Assembly (NCBI GenBank): GCA_017882545.1
Contig: JADGPG010000006.1
Coordinates: 1-59,330, forward strand
Source: Thermoleophilia bacterium
GTDB taxonomy: Bacteria > Actinomycetota > Thermoleophilia > Miltoncostaeales > Miltoncostaeaceae
DNA length: 59,330 nucleotides
Direction of reading: 5' to 3'
Shown here: piece after piece, positions 18,503 to 26,657 of the stretch
Position numbering within the stretch: the first letter of the stretch is position 1
Layout: each line of letters opens with the position of its first letter
The notes under the pieces: model-generated
Databases searched by the model: none
Told to the model about the DNA's origin: nothing
Seen by the model: only the letters and a program-made list of their open reading frames with translations
Program-made: the position numbers and the translations under genes

Positions 18503-18795
18503 TCAGGGTCGTCCTCCCCCACCACCTCCGCACGCTCGCGGGGACCGGACGCGAGGTTGAACTCCAGGTCGAGGGCCCGGCCACGCAGCGGCGGGTGCTC
18601 GACGCGCTCGAAGCGGCCTACCCGGAACTGCGCGGCACGATCCGTGACCCAACGACCGAGCGCCGCCGGGACTTCATACGCTTCTTCGCCTGCAGTGAGG
18701 ATCTGTCACACGAACCGCCTGACGCTCCGTTGCCCGAACCTGTGTCCGCCGGCCGCGAACCGCTCCACGTCGTCGGGGCGATGGCCGGCGGCTGA
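18499..18795 (+). CDS. ThiS/MoaD-like ubiquitin-fold protein with C-terminal Gly-Gly
   Basis: The 98-residue protein starts [23 protein letters not shown] and includes [17 protein letters not shown], the order of a beta-grasp sulfur-carrier protein, and ends VVGAMAGG, the di-glycine tail that is adenylated and thiocarboxylated in MoaD and ThiS. A 15-residue Pro/Glu-rich insert precedes the last strand. The GTG start overlaps the propeller stop by 4 bp. No MoeB/ThiF activating enzyme and no molybdopterin or thiamine gene is nearby, so it may serve a different sulfur-transfer or conjugation role. I am confident of the fold but not of the pathway. Confidence 0.8.
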   Translation: MIRVVLPHHLRTLAGTGREVELQVEGPATQRRVLDALEAAYPELRGTIRDPTTERRRDFIRFFACSEDLSHEPPDAPLPEPVSAGREPLHVVGAMAGG

Positions 18796-18966
18796 CCTCC
18801 CCTCGAAACGGTCCGAACGGATCCGGCGGTGCTCGAGCGCGGACGACAGCGCAGCGGAGCACCGACCCGGGGCGGGGCGGCTGACCCGCGCAGCGGCGAC
18901 AGCATGAGGCCTCGTGGGCCGGTCATGCCACATACCCGGAAACAACCGGTCCCGCTCACGTTGACA

Positions 18967-19039
18967 TGCCCCCGGCAAGATTCGAACTTGCGACACCAGG
19001 TTTAGGAAACCTGTGCTCTATCCCCTGAGCTACGGGGGC
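18967..19039 (-). tRNA. tRNA-Arg (CCT)
   Basis: The minus strand folds as a 73-nt cloverleaf: acceptor GCCCCCG/CGGGGGC, D arm GCTC/GAGC, anticodon stem CAGGT/ACCTG around loop TTCCTAA (anticodon CCT), T arm GCAAG/CTTGC with TTCGAAT, and discriminator A. The CCA end is not encoded. Confidence 0.95.
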
Positions 19040-19284
19040 CATCGGCCCGTCGGCGCGCAAGCCGGCGTTTCACGACCGCTGCGCGAAGTATCGCGGATCG
19101 GCGGCGCAGCGGGTCGACGCCACGAGGTTGCCCACGGGCCGGCCGCGGATCTCCGACGACGCGGTCGCTGTGGCGCAGGCGACGGAGCCGGACGGATCTC
19201 GGGGTGCTGCCGGGTCGAAACGCACCCAACCCGGTGCCGGGTTCAGGAGTGATCGGACGCCCGGCGGGCGATCCCCGACGAACG

Positions 19285-19785
19285 TTACGGCGCGGCAATA
19301 TACGGCTCCCAGCTCTTTGGGTGTCGTGGCGCGGCCACCGCGATGAAGACGTCCGGCGCGGGAGGCCGCGGCTTGGCGTGCGGGTGCATCCCGATCTCCT
19401 CCGGCAGACGGTCTGCCTTGCGCACGTTGCAGGGTGCGCATGAGGTGACCACGTTGTCCCACGACGATCGTCCGCCACGACTTTTCGGGACCACGTGGTC
19501 GACGGTCAGGCGCGCGGTCGACCCGCAGTACTGACAGCGGTACCCGTCGCGGGCGAAGACGGCGCGACGTGAAATCTTGCGCTTCTCATGGCGGGGGATC
19601 CGTACGTAGTTCACGAGCCGGATCACCAGCGGATGCACGAACGTGGTCGTCGATGTCCGCAGGGCCCTGGTCGACCGCTCCAAGACCTCGGCCTTGTTCT
19701 TGAGCACCAGCACCACGGCACGTTGCAGGGAGCACACATTGATGGGCTCGAAGGTCGCGTTGAGCACGAGAACCTGCTGGGCCAT
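19285..19785 (-). CDS. HNH endonuclease family protein
   Basis: The 166-residue protein starts MAQQVLVLNATFEPINVCSL and carries a zinc-supported HNH module: RDGYRCQYCG, LTVDHVVPKSRGG, SWDNVVTSCAPCNVRKADR. Cys pairs CxxC and CxxC bracket the DH motif. This N-terminal signature with HNH is a common conserved single-copy bacterial protein, usually outside mobile elements; the biological role is unknown. ATG at 19785 is preferred; a TTG three codons upstream is open. It points toward tRNA-Arg, with about 245 bp between. The upstream region carries no partner gene. Confidence 0.85.
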   Translation of the reverse strand: MAQQVLVLNATFEPINVCSLQRAVVLVLKNKAEVLERSTRALRTSTTTFVHPLVIRLVNYVRIPRHEKRKISRRAVFARDGYRCQYCGSTARLTVDHVVPKSRGGRSSWDNVVTSCAPCNVRKADRLPEEIGMHPHAKPRPPAPDVFIAVAAPRHPKSWEPYIAAP

Positions 19786-20111
19786 GTCCCTCAATCTCTT
19801 GGCGGACGGCGCGGTGGCGTCAGTGTAGCCGTCCGGACGCCAGCCGCGGCCTGGAGGTTCACGCGGTTACATAGCCAAATAATTACAACATGTGCCACGG
19901 GAACATCTCGCCCAGACGACATCCGACTGACCCCGTACGGTCCCTGAAAGTCCAGGTGCGCCCCTCTTTTGCCGCCGACCATGCGACATCGCAGATGGAC
20001 CCAATAGCGCCAGCGCGCCGCCCATGTGGCGTCAGGCCCGGGTTTGATGGTGAATAAATCAGCTCCCACCCCGGGGTGAAGTTCGGGCGCGCCCCTGCCG
20101 ATACCTCATAT
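19786..20111. other. Divergent intergenic region
   Basis: About 325 bp between the HNH gene and the exported-protein gene. It is AT-richer than its surroundings (for example near 19865-19895). On the minus strand TACACT (19822-19827) could be a -10 for the HNH gene. No gene is supported here. Confidence 0.4.
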
Positions 20112-20118
20112 GAGGAGG
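20112..20118 (+). promoter_or_regulatory. Strong Shine-Dalgarno (GAGGAGG) facing a CTG codon
   Basis: GAGGAGG is followed by ACGCC and CTG CGT CGA. An ATG overlaps the site itself, but in another frame. The second such case in the window; see the DPM1-like gene. Confidence 0.55.
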
Positions 20119-20123
20119 ACGCC

Positions 20124-21077
20124 CTGCGTCGATCTGTGCTCATAACATCAGCCATCGCCGCCGGTGCGGCGGCCGCCGCCCTGTCAGCCGGTTCGGCCGC
20201 CGGGTCCTCCTGGGCCCCGCGGACGATCGTCTACGACACCACCTCGGCGACCCACCAGCTGGTCTTCCCGCGCTCCGGTCACGGGCTCACACCCCAGCGT
20301 GGCGCCCTGCGTCAAGATCCCGGCATCGGCGGCATGTTCGCCCCGGGCAACAACAGCCCCTACCGCATCTCCAAGCTTTCCGGCGCGTACCTCGCTCGCC
20401 TCTCGGCCCAGGGGATGGCGCGGGCCATGCGATCGCAGATCACCCGGGGCCAGTACGGAGCAGAGGCACATCTCGTTGCGGTCGACGAACTCCTTGAGAC
20501 CTACGGCGATCCCGGCCGCGGACGCGTCCCCGCGTCCAGCACGGGCGCGCGCTTCACGACGGCGATGCGGATCCTGGCCTCGTCACAGAGCCCGTGGGGC
20601 GGCACTTGGGCGTCCCGGGTGCAGGTCTATGTGGCGCCCGGCATCGTTACCTCGATCGCCATCGGCCACGGCCCCGAGCACAACCTGTCCCCGAGCGGGC
20701 GACCGCAATACCGCATGTGGCGCGGCGTGATGCCCGGACTGGCGCTTGCCGGCGGGTTGCACCTCGAGATGTATCACGGAAGCGGCTCCCCCCTGACCGC
20801 GTTCTCGGCGAGCCTCTGGCGCCGAGCCCCCGGCGCCTTCCTCGGATTGCTCGGACGCCACGGCGGCAGCGCCTCCACGGTCCACTTCGTGCTCTCGGCC
20901 ACGACCCGTCCGGCAAGCGCCCCGCGCGGTTGGGGCGATGCGATGGCGACAACCTGGAGCCTGGCCCGATCCACATCGGCAGGCCGCACGATCCTCGCCA
21001 ACGGACCCGACGAGTACCGGCTCGGCCACTACACGGCGGAGTGGCTGAAGCAATACAACCGCCAGTTCCCGAACTGA
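20124..21077 (+). CDS. Exported protein of unknown function
   Basis: The protein has a Sec-type signal: Arg-Arg, then SVLITSAIAAGAAAAALSAGSAAG, with likely cleavage near residues 25-30. The mature 285 residues contain HLVAVDELLETYGDPGRG and VQVYVAPGIVTSIAIGHGPEHN but match no family I know. GAGGAGG at 20112-20118 is ideally placed (5 nt) for a CTG at 20124, which also starts the signal peptide exactly. The canonical alternatives are worse: GTG at 20076 adds an acidic stretch before the signal, and GTG at 20136 is 17 nt from the ribosome site and loses the two Arg. It converges on pheA with 13 bp between the stop codons. Confidence 0.65.
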   Translation: MRRSVLITSAIAAGAAAAALSAGSAAGSSWAPRTIVYDTTSATHQLVFPRSGHGLTPQRGALRQDPGIGGMFAPGNNSPYRISKLSGAYLARLSAQGMARAMRSQITRGQYGAEAHLVAVDELLETYGDPGRGRVPASSTGARFTTAMRILASSQSPWGGTWASRVQVYVAPGIVTSIAIGHGPEHNLSPSGRPQYRMWRGVMPGLALAGGLHLEMYHGSGSPLTAFSASLWRRAPGAFLGLLGRHGGSASTVHFVLSATTRPASAPRGWGDAMATTWSLARSTSAGRTILANGPDEYRLGHYTAEWLKQYNRQFPN

Positions 21078-21090
21078 CGGACGCCGCGCC

Positions 21091-21942
21091 TCAGTCCGGG
21101 GCGCCCGCCGGGTAGGACCCCAGGTCAACCACGTCGGCGAGCCCCTGCTCCTCGATCGCCTGGATCGCCGCCGCAACCGACAGGTCGCGGTCCTGGCTGC
21201 CTTCGATGTCGATAAAGAACAGGTACCGCCCCAGGCCCGTCTTGGCCGGACGACTCTCGAGCTTGGTCAGGTTGACCGCCCGCAAGGCGAACTCCTGCAG
21301 GATCGACAGCAGAGCACCCGGCCGGTCGCGTGTCAGCATGCAGATGATCGACGTCCGAAAGCGACCAGGCCCCGTCGCATCGACGGGTTTGGTGCCGATC
21401 AGGACAAACCGCGTGCTGTTGTTGGGGTTATCTTCAATGTCCGCGGCCAGCACCTCGGCGCCGTAGATGTCGGCGGCCCGCAGCGGACCGATCGCAGCCC
21501 AGGGTTCATCGGGGTTCGCGCAGACGATACGGACGGCCTCCGAATTCGAGGTGGCGGCGATGATCTCGACCTCGGGCAGGTTCGCGCGGAGGAAGTGGCT
21601 GCACTGGGCGGGGACCATCGGGTGCGTGATCACCCGCTCGATCTGCGCGATGCCCGCGCCCGTGCAGGCGATCAGGTGCTGACGGATGGGGTGGATCGCC
21701 TCCGCCCGGATCACGAGCCCTTGGGGCCCGAATGCCAGCTGGTCAAGCGTCGCCGGGACGGAGCCCTCGATCGAATTCTCCATCGGGACCAGCGCCTCGG
21801 GCACCTCTCCCGACGCGACGGCATCGAAGCAGTCGGGAACGGTCACGTACGGCACACCCTCGACACCGGACCCCGGGCCGAACAGCGTCAAGAGCGCTTC
21901 CTCGGTAAACGTCCCCGGAGGGCCGAGGTATCCGACTCTCAT
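21091..21942 (-). CDS. pheA: Prephenate dehydratase (monofunctional, with ACT domain)
   Basis: The 283-residue enzyme begins MRVGYLGPPGTFTEEAL and contains the dehydratase motifs VPMENSIEGSV, ITHPMVPAQCSHFL and NSTRFVLIG, with the catalytic Thr-Arg-Phe. A C-terminal ACT regulatory domain has the Phe-binding GALLSILQEFALRAVNLTKLESRP (GALV and ESRP equivalents). It makes phenylpyruvate from prephenate in phenylalanine synthesis and is expected to be inhibited by phenylalanine. Its ATG overlaps the upstream gene stop by 4 bp. Length and motif order are normal for monofunctional bacterial PheA. Confidence 0.96.
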   Translation of the reverse strand: MRVGYLGPPGTFTEEALLTLFGPGSGVEGVPYVTVPDCFDAVASGEVPEALVPMENSIEGSVPATLDQLAFGPQGLVIRAEAIHPIRQHLIACTGAGIAQIERVITHPMVPAQCSHFLRANLPEVEIIAATSNSEAVRIVCANPDEPWAAIGPLRAADIYGAEVLAADIEDNPNNSTRFVLIGTKPVDATGPGRFRTSIICMLTRDRPGALLSILQEFALRAVNLTKLESRPAKTGLGRYLFFIDIEGSQDRDLSVAAAIQAIEEQGLADVVDLGSYPAGAPD

Positions 21943-22445
21943 TGCTCACCCTCCCGCGCCCGGCCCGTCGCGAGGGCGATCGCGGAGATTTCCTCCGGCG
22001 AGAGCCGCTGGTCGGAATCGCCGTCGGCAACTTCCTTGACGTACATGCGGGCGTGATCGCGGGCGTGCAGGCAGGTCATCACGCTGCCCGTACCGGAGGC
22101 GTCCAATAGGGCAATCGACCAGGACTGCTGCCCCCCCATGTCGCCGTAGGCGTCGTAGCGAACGACGCCGTTGACGCGCAGACAGCGTGCGATCTCTTCG
22201 CTGGAACTCGCGGCGAGTACATCGACGCGGTCCGACAATGCGCGGATGGCGTCTTCGACGGCCTGGACGTCCCGCCGCATGGTCGCGTGAAGGTCGACGA
22301 GGCTCCCGGACGAGCCGTCGGGCAGCAGCACCGTCTGGGCGGCGCGGACCTTGCGCAGGCGAACCCACAGGATGATCACGAGCACGATGGCGATCAGCCC
22401 GGGAATGCAGGCCGCGGCCAGTCCGGTGATGACGTTCGAGCTCAC
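21939..22445 (-). CDS. DUF4446-family membrane-anchored protein
   Basis: The protein is about 168 residues. One N-terminal transmembrane helix (LAAACIPGLIAIVLVIILWVRL) is followed by a helical segment (LVDLHATMRRDVQAVEDAIRALSDRVDVL) and then VNGVVRYDAYGDMGGQQSWSIALLD and a late QRLSPEEISAI. The order TM, coiled region, R(Y/F)(D/N)(A/P)(F/Y)xDxGGxxSFS-like box is the DUF4446 pattern, whose function is unknown. GTG at 22445 is selected since it directly precedes the helix; the open frame upstream overlaps the preceding gene. The stop overlaps pheA, so both are co-translated. Confidence 0.8.
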   Translation of the reverse strand: MSSNVITGLAAACIPGLIAIVLVIILWVRLRKVRAAQTVLLPDGSSGSLVDLHATMRRDVQAVEDAIRALSDRVDVLAASSSEEIARCLRVNGVVRYDAYGDMGGQQSWSIALLDASGTGSVMTCLHARDHARMYVKEVADGDSDQRLSPEEISAIALATGRAREGEQ

Positions 22446-22455
22446 GGGCCGGGCC

Positions 22456-23871
22456 TCAGTTGAAGGTGACCGTGATCGGGTAGTCGGCGGCGTTGTTGGT
22501 GATTGTCTGCTCACCGGGCACCGTCGCCACCTGCACGTGCAGCGTCCCGAGCGTCCCGAGCTTGACGGCGCTCGCCTGCGGCCCGGGCACGCTCACGACG
22601 ACCTTCTGGCCGGGATTGAACGTCCTGATGGTCGTTGCCTGGACATCGACGGGTGGGCCGCCGTAACTCAGCGAGGCGCTGACCCTAATGTTGTTCTCGA
22701 CAAACGACCCGCCGTTTTGGACCGTGACCGCCCAGTGGAGGTTGCTTGACTCGGGAATCGTTTCGGAAATTCCCGGAGTCAGGGTGATCGCACCTGGCTC
22801 GGCGAGCACGGACACCAGGCTCAGGCCATGCGGTGCGCCCTGCCCGGAAGCTTCCGAGCCGACGTGGCGCATCGAGTTCACCAGTTGCGCCGCGTTCCCG
22901 GCAAGAACGAAGTCCTGGTCCGGTCCGGGCAGGAACAGCACCGAGTTCGTGTTGGGCACCGAGACCCCGGTGATCGATTCATTGCGCAGCGCCTGTGCGG
23001 TTTCGCCGAGGTACGAGTCCTGGACGATCACGTCCGACCCCAGGAATCGCTGCATCGAGTTGGCGACCGACGATGCGGCAACCGGGCCGGAACTCGAGTG
23101 GACGATCGAGTCGAGGTTCGCGGCGAGCGCCCCGAGCGCGTTCTGACGGTACTGGAGGGCCAGCACGAGGGCACGGTTGGCGTCGACCACGCCGGATGGC
23201 GCGTCGAGCGCCTTGGCCTGCTGGGTTTGGCGGGCCGCGTCGGCCACGAGCGCGTTGAGATCCGCCTTCAACTGGGTCGACGACTGCCCCGTCGAGTTCT
23301 CCATCGTGTGGACGAGCTTCGGGCCGAGCGCGGCCGACGCCTGGGCGATCTTTCCGGATTGGGTCACATACGAGGTGTAGCCGTCGACAAGTCGGTTCCG
23401 CTCGTAGCTGCGGACAACGAGGACGATGATCGCCACGACGACGACCGCAAGCGCCACCCCGAGCAGGAGCCGCACGCGCGGGTTGGAGAACGGCGACTCA
23501 GCCGACGCGCGCCTGCGGTTGGGTCCGGACGAACCGTCCCCGCGCCGGCGCGCGGCGTTGCGCATGCGCGCCGTCCGCGACCCTGCTGCGGCGCTGCCGG
23601 TGGTACCAGATTCCTCTGACGCCCCGTCCTCGTCATCGCGCCCGATCTCGTCGAATCCGAAGTCGTCGAGCTCGGGCTTGGCTGTCTCGACGTCATCACG
23701 GTTGTTCCGCTCAAGCTCGGCAAAGAAGTCCTCGTGGGAAGAGAAGTCCTCGCCGGCCATGAAGTCGGGCGTCGATGCTTCCGATTCCTCTGATGGGGGA
23801 ACCGGTGCGCGCCCGGTATCGCCGGTGTCGTCGTGCTGCCCTGGCGAGGGCGTCTCGTCCGAATCGGCCAC
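22456..23871 (-). CDS. Membrane-anchored extracytoplasmic protein of unknown function
   Basis: This is a 471-residue protein in three parts. The first 130 residues are an acidic, disordered cytoplasmic tail followed by a basic Arg-rich run. A single transmembrane helix (VRLLLGVALAVVVVAIIVLVV) comes next. The outer region has a helical part of about 170 residues (SYVTQSGKIAQASAALGPKL) and then a beta-rich C-terminal part with HWAVTVQNGGSFVENNIRVSASL, which looks like a CARDB/Ig-type domain. It is immediately upstream of the DUF4446 gene. GTG start at 23871. No enzymatic motif is visible; an envelope structural or sensing role is a guess. Confidence 0.72.
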   Translation of the reverse strand: MADSDETPSPGQHDDTGDTGRAPVPPSEESEASTPDFMAGEDFSSHEDFFAELERNNRDDVETAKPELDDFGFDEIGRDDEDGASEESGTTGSAAAGSRTARMRNAARRRGDGSSGPNRRRASAESPFSNPRVRLLLGVALAVVVVAIIVLVVRSYERNRLVDGYTSYVTQSGKIAQASAALGPKLVHTMENSTGQSSTQLKADLNALVADAARQTQQAKALDAPSGVVDANRALVLALQYRQNALGALAANLDSIVHSSSGPVAASSVANSMQRFLGSDVIVQDSYLGETAQALRNESITGVSVPNTNSVLFLPGPDQDFVLAGNAAQLVNSMRHVGSEASGQGAPHGLSLVSVLAEPGAITLTPGISETIPESSNLHWAVTVQNGGSFVENNIRVSASLSYGGPPVDVQATTIRTFNPGQKVVVSVPGPQASAVKLGTLGTLHVQVATVPGEQTITNNAADYPITVTFN

Positions 23872-23928
23872 GGCCTACGACTCCCGACGGAGTGCTGATA
23901 CAGAGCTCGTCAATGCTATTTCGTGAGG

Positions 23929-24011
23929 TGGGCGAGGGGGGACTCGAACCCCCACGCTCTAGGAGCACTAGACCCTGAACCTAGCGTGTCTACCAATTCC
24001 ACCACTCGCCC
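23929..24011 (-). tRNA. tRNA-Leu (CAG)
   Basis: The minus strand forms an 83-nt class II tRNA: acceptor GGGCGAG/CTCGCCC, D arm starting GGTGGAATTGGTAGACACGC as typical for leucine tRNAs, anticodon stem CTAGG/TCTAG around TTCAGGG (anticodon CAG), a long variable arm TGCTCCTAGAGCG, T arm GGGGG/CCCCC, and discriminator A. Confidence 0.95.
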
Positions 24012-24116
24012 ACGCCGTCCTGTCGACCGGACCGGGGAACCCTACCACGGCCGTCCTGCCCGGCACGACGGCGCGGCGGCAGGGACCCCCTCCCAAGCGG
24101 CGAACTGGTTAGCCTG

Positions 24117-25769
24117 ATGGGACCCGGCCGCCCGGATATCGCGCTGGGCCGGTACCGGCTCGGCGACCTCCTGGGGAGAGGTGCAACGTCGGCGGTCTAC
24201 CGCGCCGAGGACGTCCACTCGGGACGCGCCGTCGCGGTCAAGACGATTCCGGCCTCGCCCGAGCTCCTGTCCCGGATCGAGGTGGAGATCCGCGCCGCGC
24301 AGCGGCTCGAGCATCCGAACATCGTGCGCCTGCTCGACTGGGGACGCGGGAACGGGCTTGTCTACCTCGTCTGGGAGCTCGTCGACGGGCCCTCGCTGGG
24401 CCGCGCCTGCCGGGAACGCCGCCCGACCGCCGGGTGGGCCACGCAGCGGGTCATCGAGGTCCTGGCAGCGCTCGACCATGCGCACAGCCGCGGGATCGTG
24501 CACCGCGACGTCAAGCCCGAAAATATCCTGATCGGCGATGGCGGGCGGGCGCGACTGGCCGACTTCGGCGTTGCGCGCCTGACCGACCATTCGACGATGA
24601 CCTCGGCGGGGTCGCTGGTCGGGACGATCGCCTACATGTCCCCGGAGCAGGCCCGAGCCCAGGCCGCCGGCCCGCCAAGCGATATCTACTCCGCGGCCGT
24701 CGTCCTCTACGAGCTGCTGGCCGGGGCGAATCCGCTCGTGGGAGGCTCGGCGGCAGAAACCGCCCGGCGCGCCGCCCTCGGTGCGATGCCGCCGATCTCC
24801 GACATCCGGCCGGATCTGTCGCCGCGCCTGGCCGATGCGGTCATGGCGGGTCTCGCCCGCGACCCGGCGGCGCGCCCGACCGCACACGATCTGCAACACG
24901 AGCTCGATGTGGCGGTCAATGGCGCACGCGAACACGTCCAGCGCCAGCAACGGCTGCGCAAGATCCGCGAGCCGGCCCTCTCGATGGGTGCCACCGGTGC
25001 GGCCGCCGCGTGCGTGCTCGTCGGCCTCGGACACCTCAGACCGCTCGAGATCGCCGTCGGCGCGGGTGCGGCCGGCGCCGTCGCGCTGCGCTGGCCCCGT
25101 CTCGGGGCGACGGTCGTCGCGGTTGCCGCCGTCGCGCTGATTGCGCGCGTCAGCGCGGGGGCCGCGATCCTGACCGGCCTCGGCCTCGCCGCGATCATCG
25201 CCAGCGGCTGGCAGTGGCCGCGCCGCCTCGGGATGCCGCTTGTCGGCATTGCGGCAGCGTTCGTCGGCATGTTGCCGCTTGCCTGCATCCTGTGCGCCGG
25301 GATCCGGTCCAGGCGGGAGCGCATTTGGGCAGCGGTGTGCGGCATCGCACTCACATTCGGGTGGCAACTGTGGACCGGGCGCCCGCTCCTGCTCGGCCCC
25401 GCGGCGGCCCATCCTGCGAGCCAGGTACTCGCCGGAGTCCGGGATCCCGCTGCCGTGATCGCCCAGGTCGATGCACTCCTGGCCGGATCGTGGTGGCTGC
25501 TGACCGGCGGCGCCGGGCTTCTGGCCGCCGCGCTGGCTGCACCGCTCGTCCTGCGGGCGCGCCCGGGCGGGCAACGCGTTGCCGTCTGCATCGGGTGGGC
25601 GGGGGCGCTTGCGGGCATCGCCATGATCGGGCTCCCGGACCCCGCCGTCGGGCTGGCCGCCGTGGCACCCTCGGCTATCCTGATCGCGGTCTGGGCAGTT
25701 CGTCCCTGGCGTACCCTCGCGCGGATGGGTACCGAACCCAGGTCCGCTACCCTGCGTGGACCGATCTGA
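24117..25769 (+). CDS. Ser/Thr protein kinase with polytopic membrane C-terminus
   Basis: The 550-residue protein has a complete Hanks kinase domain at residues 10-270: glycine loop GRGATSAVY (20-28), Lys42, HRDVKPEN (129-136), DFG (149-151) and the GTIAYMSPEQA activation segment. Unlike PknA/PknB, the C-terminal 250 residues consist of about nine hydrophobic segments with short loops and no extracellular sensor domain. The kinase therefore seems to be coupled to a membrane module. Its stop overlaps the fhaA start (TGATG), and FHA proteins are classic phospho-Thr readers, so FhaA/FhaB are likely substrates. It occupies the position of pknA in mycobacteria but is not a simple PknA. Confidence 0.87.
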   Translation: MGPGRPDIALGRYRLGDLLGRGATSAVYRAEDVHSGRAVAVKTIPASPELLSRIEVEIRAAQRLEHPNIVRLLDWGRGNGLVYLVWELVDGPSLGRACRERRPTAGWATQRVIEVLAALDHAHSRGIVHRDVKPENILIGDGGRARLADFGVARLTDHSTMTSAGSLVGTIAYMSPEQARAQAAGPPSDIYSAAVVLYELLAGANPLVGGSAAETARRAALGAMPPISDIRPDLSPRLADAVMAGLARDPAARPTAHDLQHELDVAVNGAREHVQRQQRLRKIREPALSMGATGAAAACVLVGLGHLRPLEIAVGAGAAGAVALRWPRLGATVVAVAAVALIARVSAGAAILTGLGLAAIIASGWQWPRRLGMPLVGIAAAFVGMLPLACILCAGIRSRRERIWAAVCGIALTFGWQLWTGRPLLLGPAAAHPASQVLAGVRDPAAVIAQVDALLAGSWWLLTGGAGLLAAALAAPLVLRARPGGQRVAVCIGWAGALAGIAMIGLPDPAVGLAAVAPSAILIAVWAVRPWRTLARMGTEPRSATLRGPI

Positions 25770-26629
25770 TGAGCGTATTCCGTCGCATAGAACAGTCCCT
25801 GGAAACGACCTTCGACAGAAGTGTCCGGCGGTCCTTCAAATCTCAGCTGCAGCCCTTGGAGCTGGCGCGCAAGCTTGCCCGGGAAATGGCCCTCCACAAG
25901 ACCATCTCGGTCGCGAAGGTCTATGTCCCGAACGAGTACACGGTCCACCTGTCGACCCGTGACCACGAGAGCTTCGCCAGCTATGAGGCGACGTTGACCC
26001 AGGAGTTGGCGACCTATCTCGAGGCGCACGCCCGCGGCAACGGCTTCTCCCTGGTCGCACCGCCGACCGTCGCCATCGCGACCGAACCCGATCTCCGACC
26101 CGGCGAGTTCGGGATCAGCTGCCGGATGGCCGACGCGCCGGCGCCCACCGAGACGCCGGCCGCACCCGCCGCCGAGATGCCGGTCCCGGGCCTCGCAGCG
26201 TCACCACTCCCCGATGACGGGCTCGGCGCCGTCCCAACGCCGGTTGCGGTCCCGCCCGCCGTCCCGGTTGCCGCGGCCAATGCCGCCCTGGCGGGCGTCA
26301 GCGGCACCCAGGTCATCTCCGCTTCGGACGCCCAGGAGCTGGGTCTGCACCCCGAGACGATGACACTCGTGGTCAACGGCGAGCGCATCCCGCTGACCAA
26401 GCGCGAGACGACGATCGGGCGCAGCCGTGAGCGTGATGTCGTCGTCGCCGATCCGAACGTGAGTCGCGCTCACTGCGAGATCCGGCACGTCGGCTACGAC
26501 TACCTCCTCTACGACCTCGATTCGACGAACGGTGTAACTGTCAACGGTCGTCCGGTCACGCGCGTCGCGCTGACCAACGGCGACGTCATCATGGTGGGGG
26601 CCACCGAGCTTCACGTCGAGGTGTCCTGA
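25769..26629 (+). CDS. fhaA: FhaA-like protein (DUF3662 + FHA)
   Basis: The 286-residue protein begins with the DUF3662 domain (MSVFRRIEQSLETTFDRSVRR through about residue 118). A Pro/Ala-rich linker follows, then a C-terminal FHA domain (about 198-285) with the phospho-Thr binding residues GRS (217-219), SRAH (232-235) and STNG (252-255). In mycobacteria FhaA binds phosphorylated MviN and regulates peptidoglycan precursor export at poles and septa. ATG 25769 overlaps the kinase stop. The frame is open far upstream, but that is an artefact of the kinase gene. The order of kinase, fhaA, fhaB, phosphatase supports the name. Confidence 0.93.
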   Translation: MSVFRRIEQSLETTFDRSVRRSFKSQLQPLELARKLAREMALHKTISVAKVYVPNEYTVHLSTRDHESFASYEATLTQELATYLEAHARGNGFSLVAPPTVAIATEPDLRPGEFGISCRMADAPAPTETPAAPAAEMPVPGLAASPLPDDGLGAVPTPVAVPPAVPVAAANAALAGVSGTQVISASDAQELGLHPETMTLVVNGERIPLTKRETTIGRSRERDVVVADPNVSRAHCEIRHVGYDYLLYDLDSTNGVTVNGRPVTRVALTNGDVIMVGATELHVEVS

Positions 26630-26657
26630 TGCCCGGACCCGAGACGGGGACGAGCGC

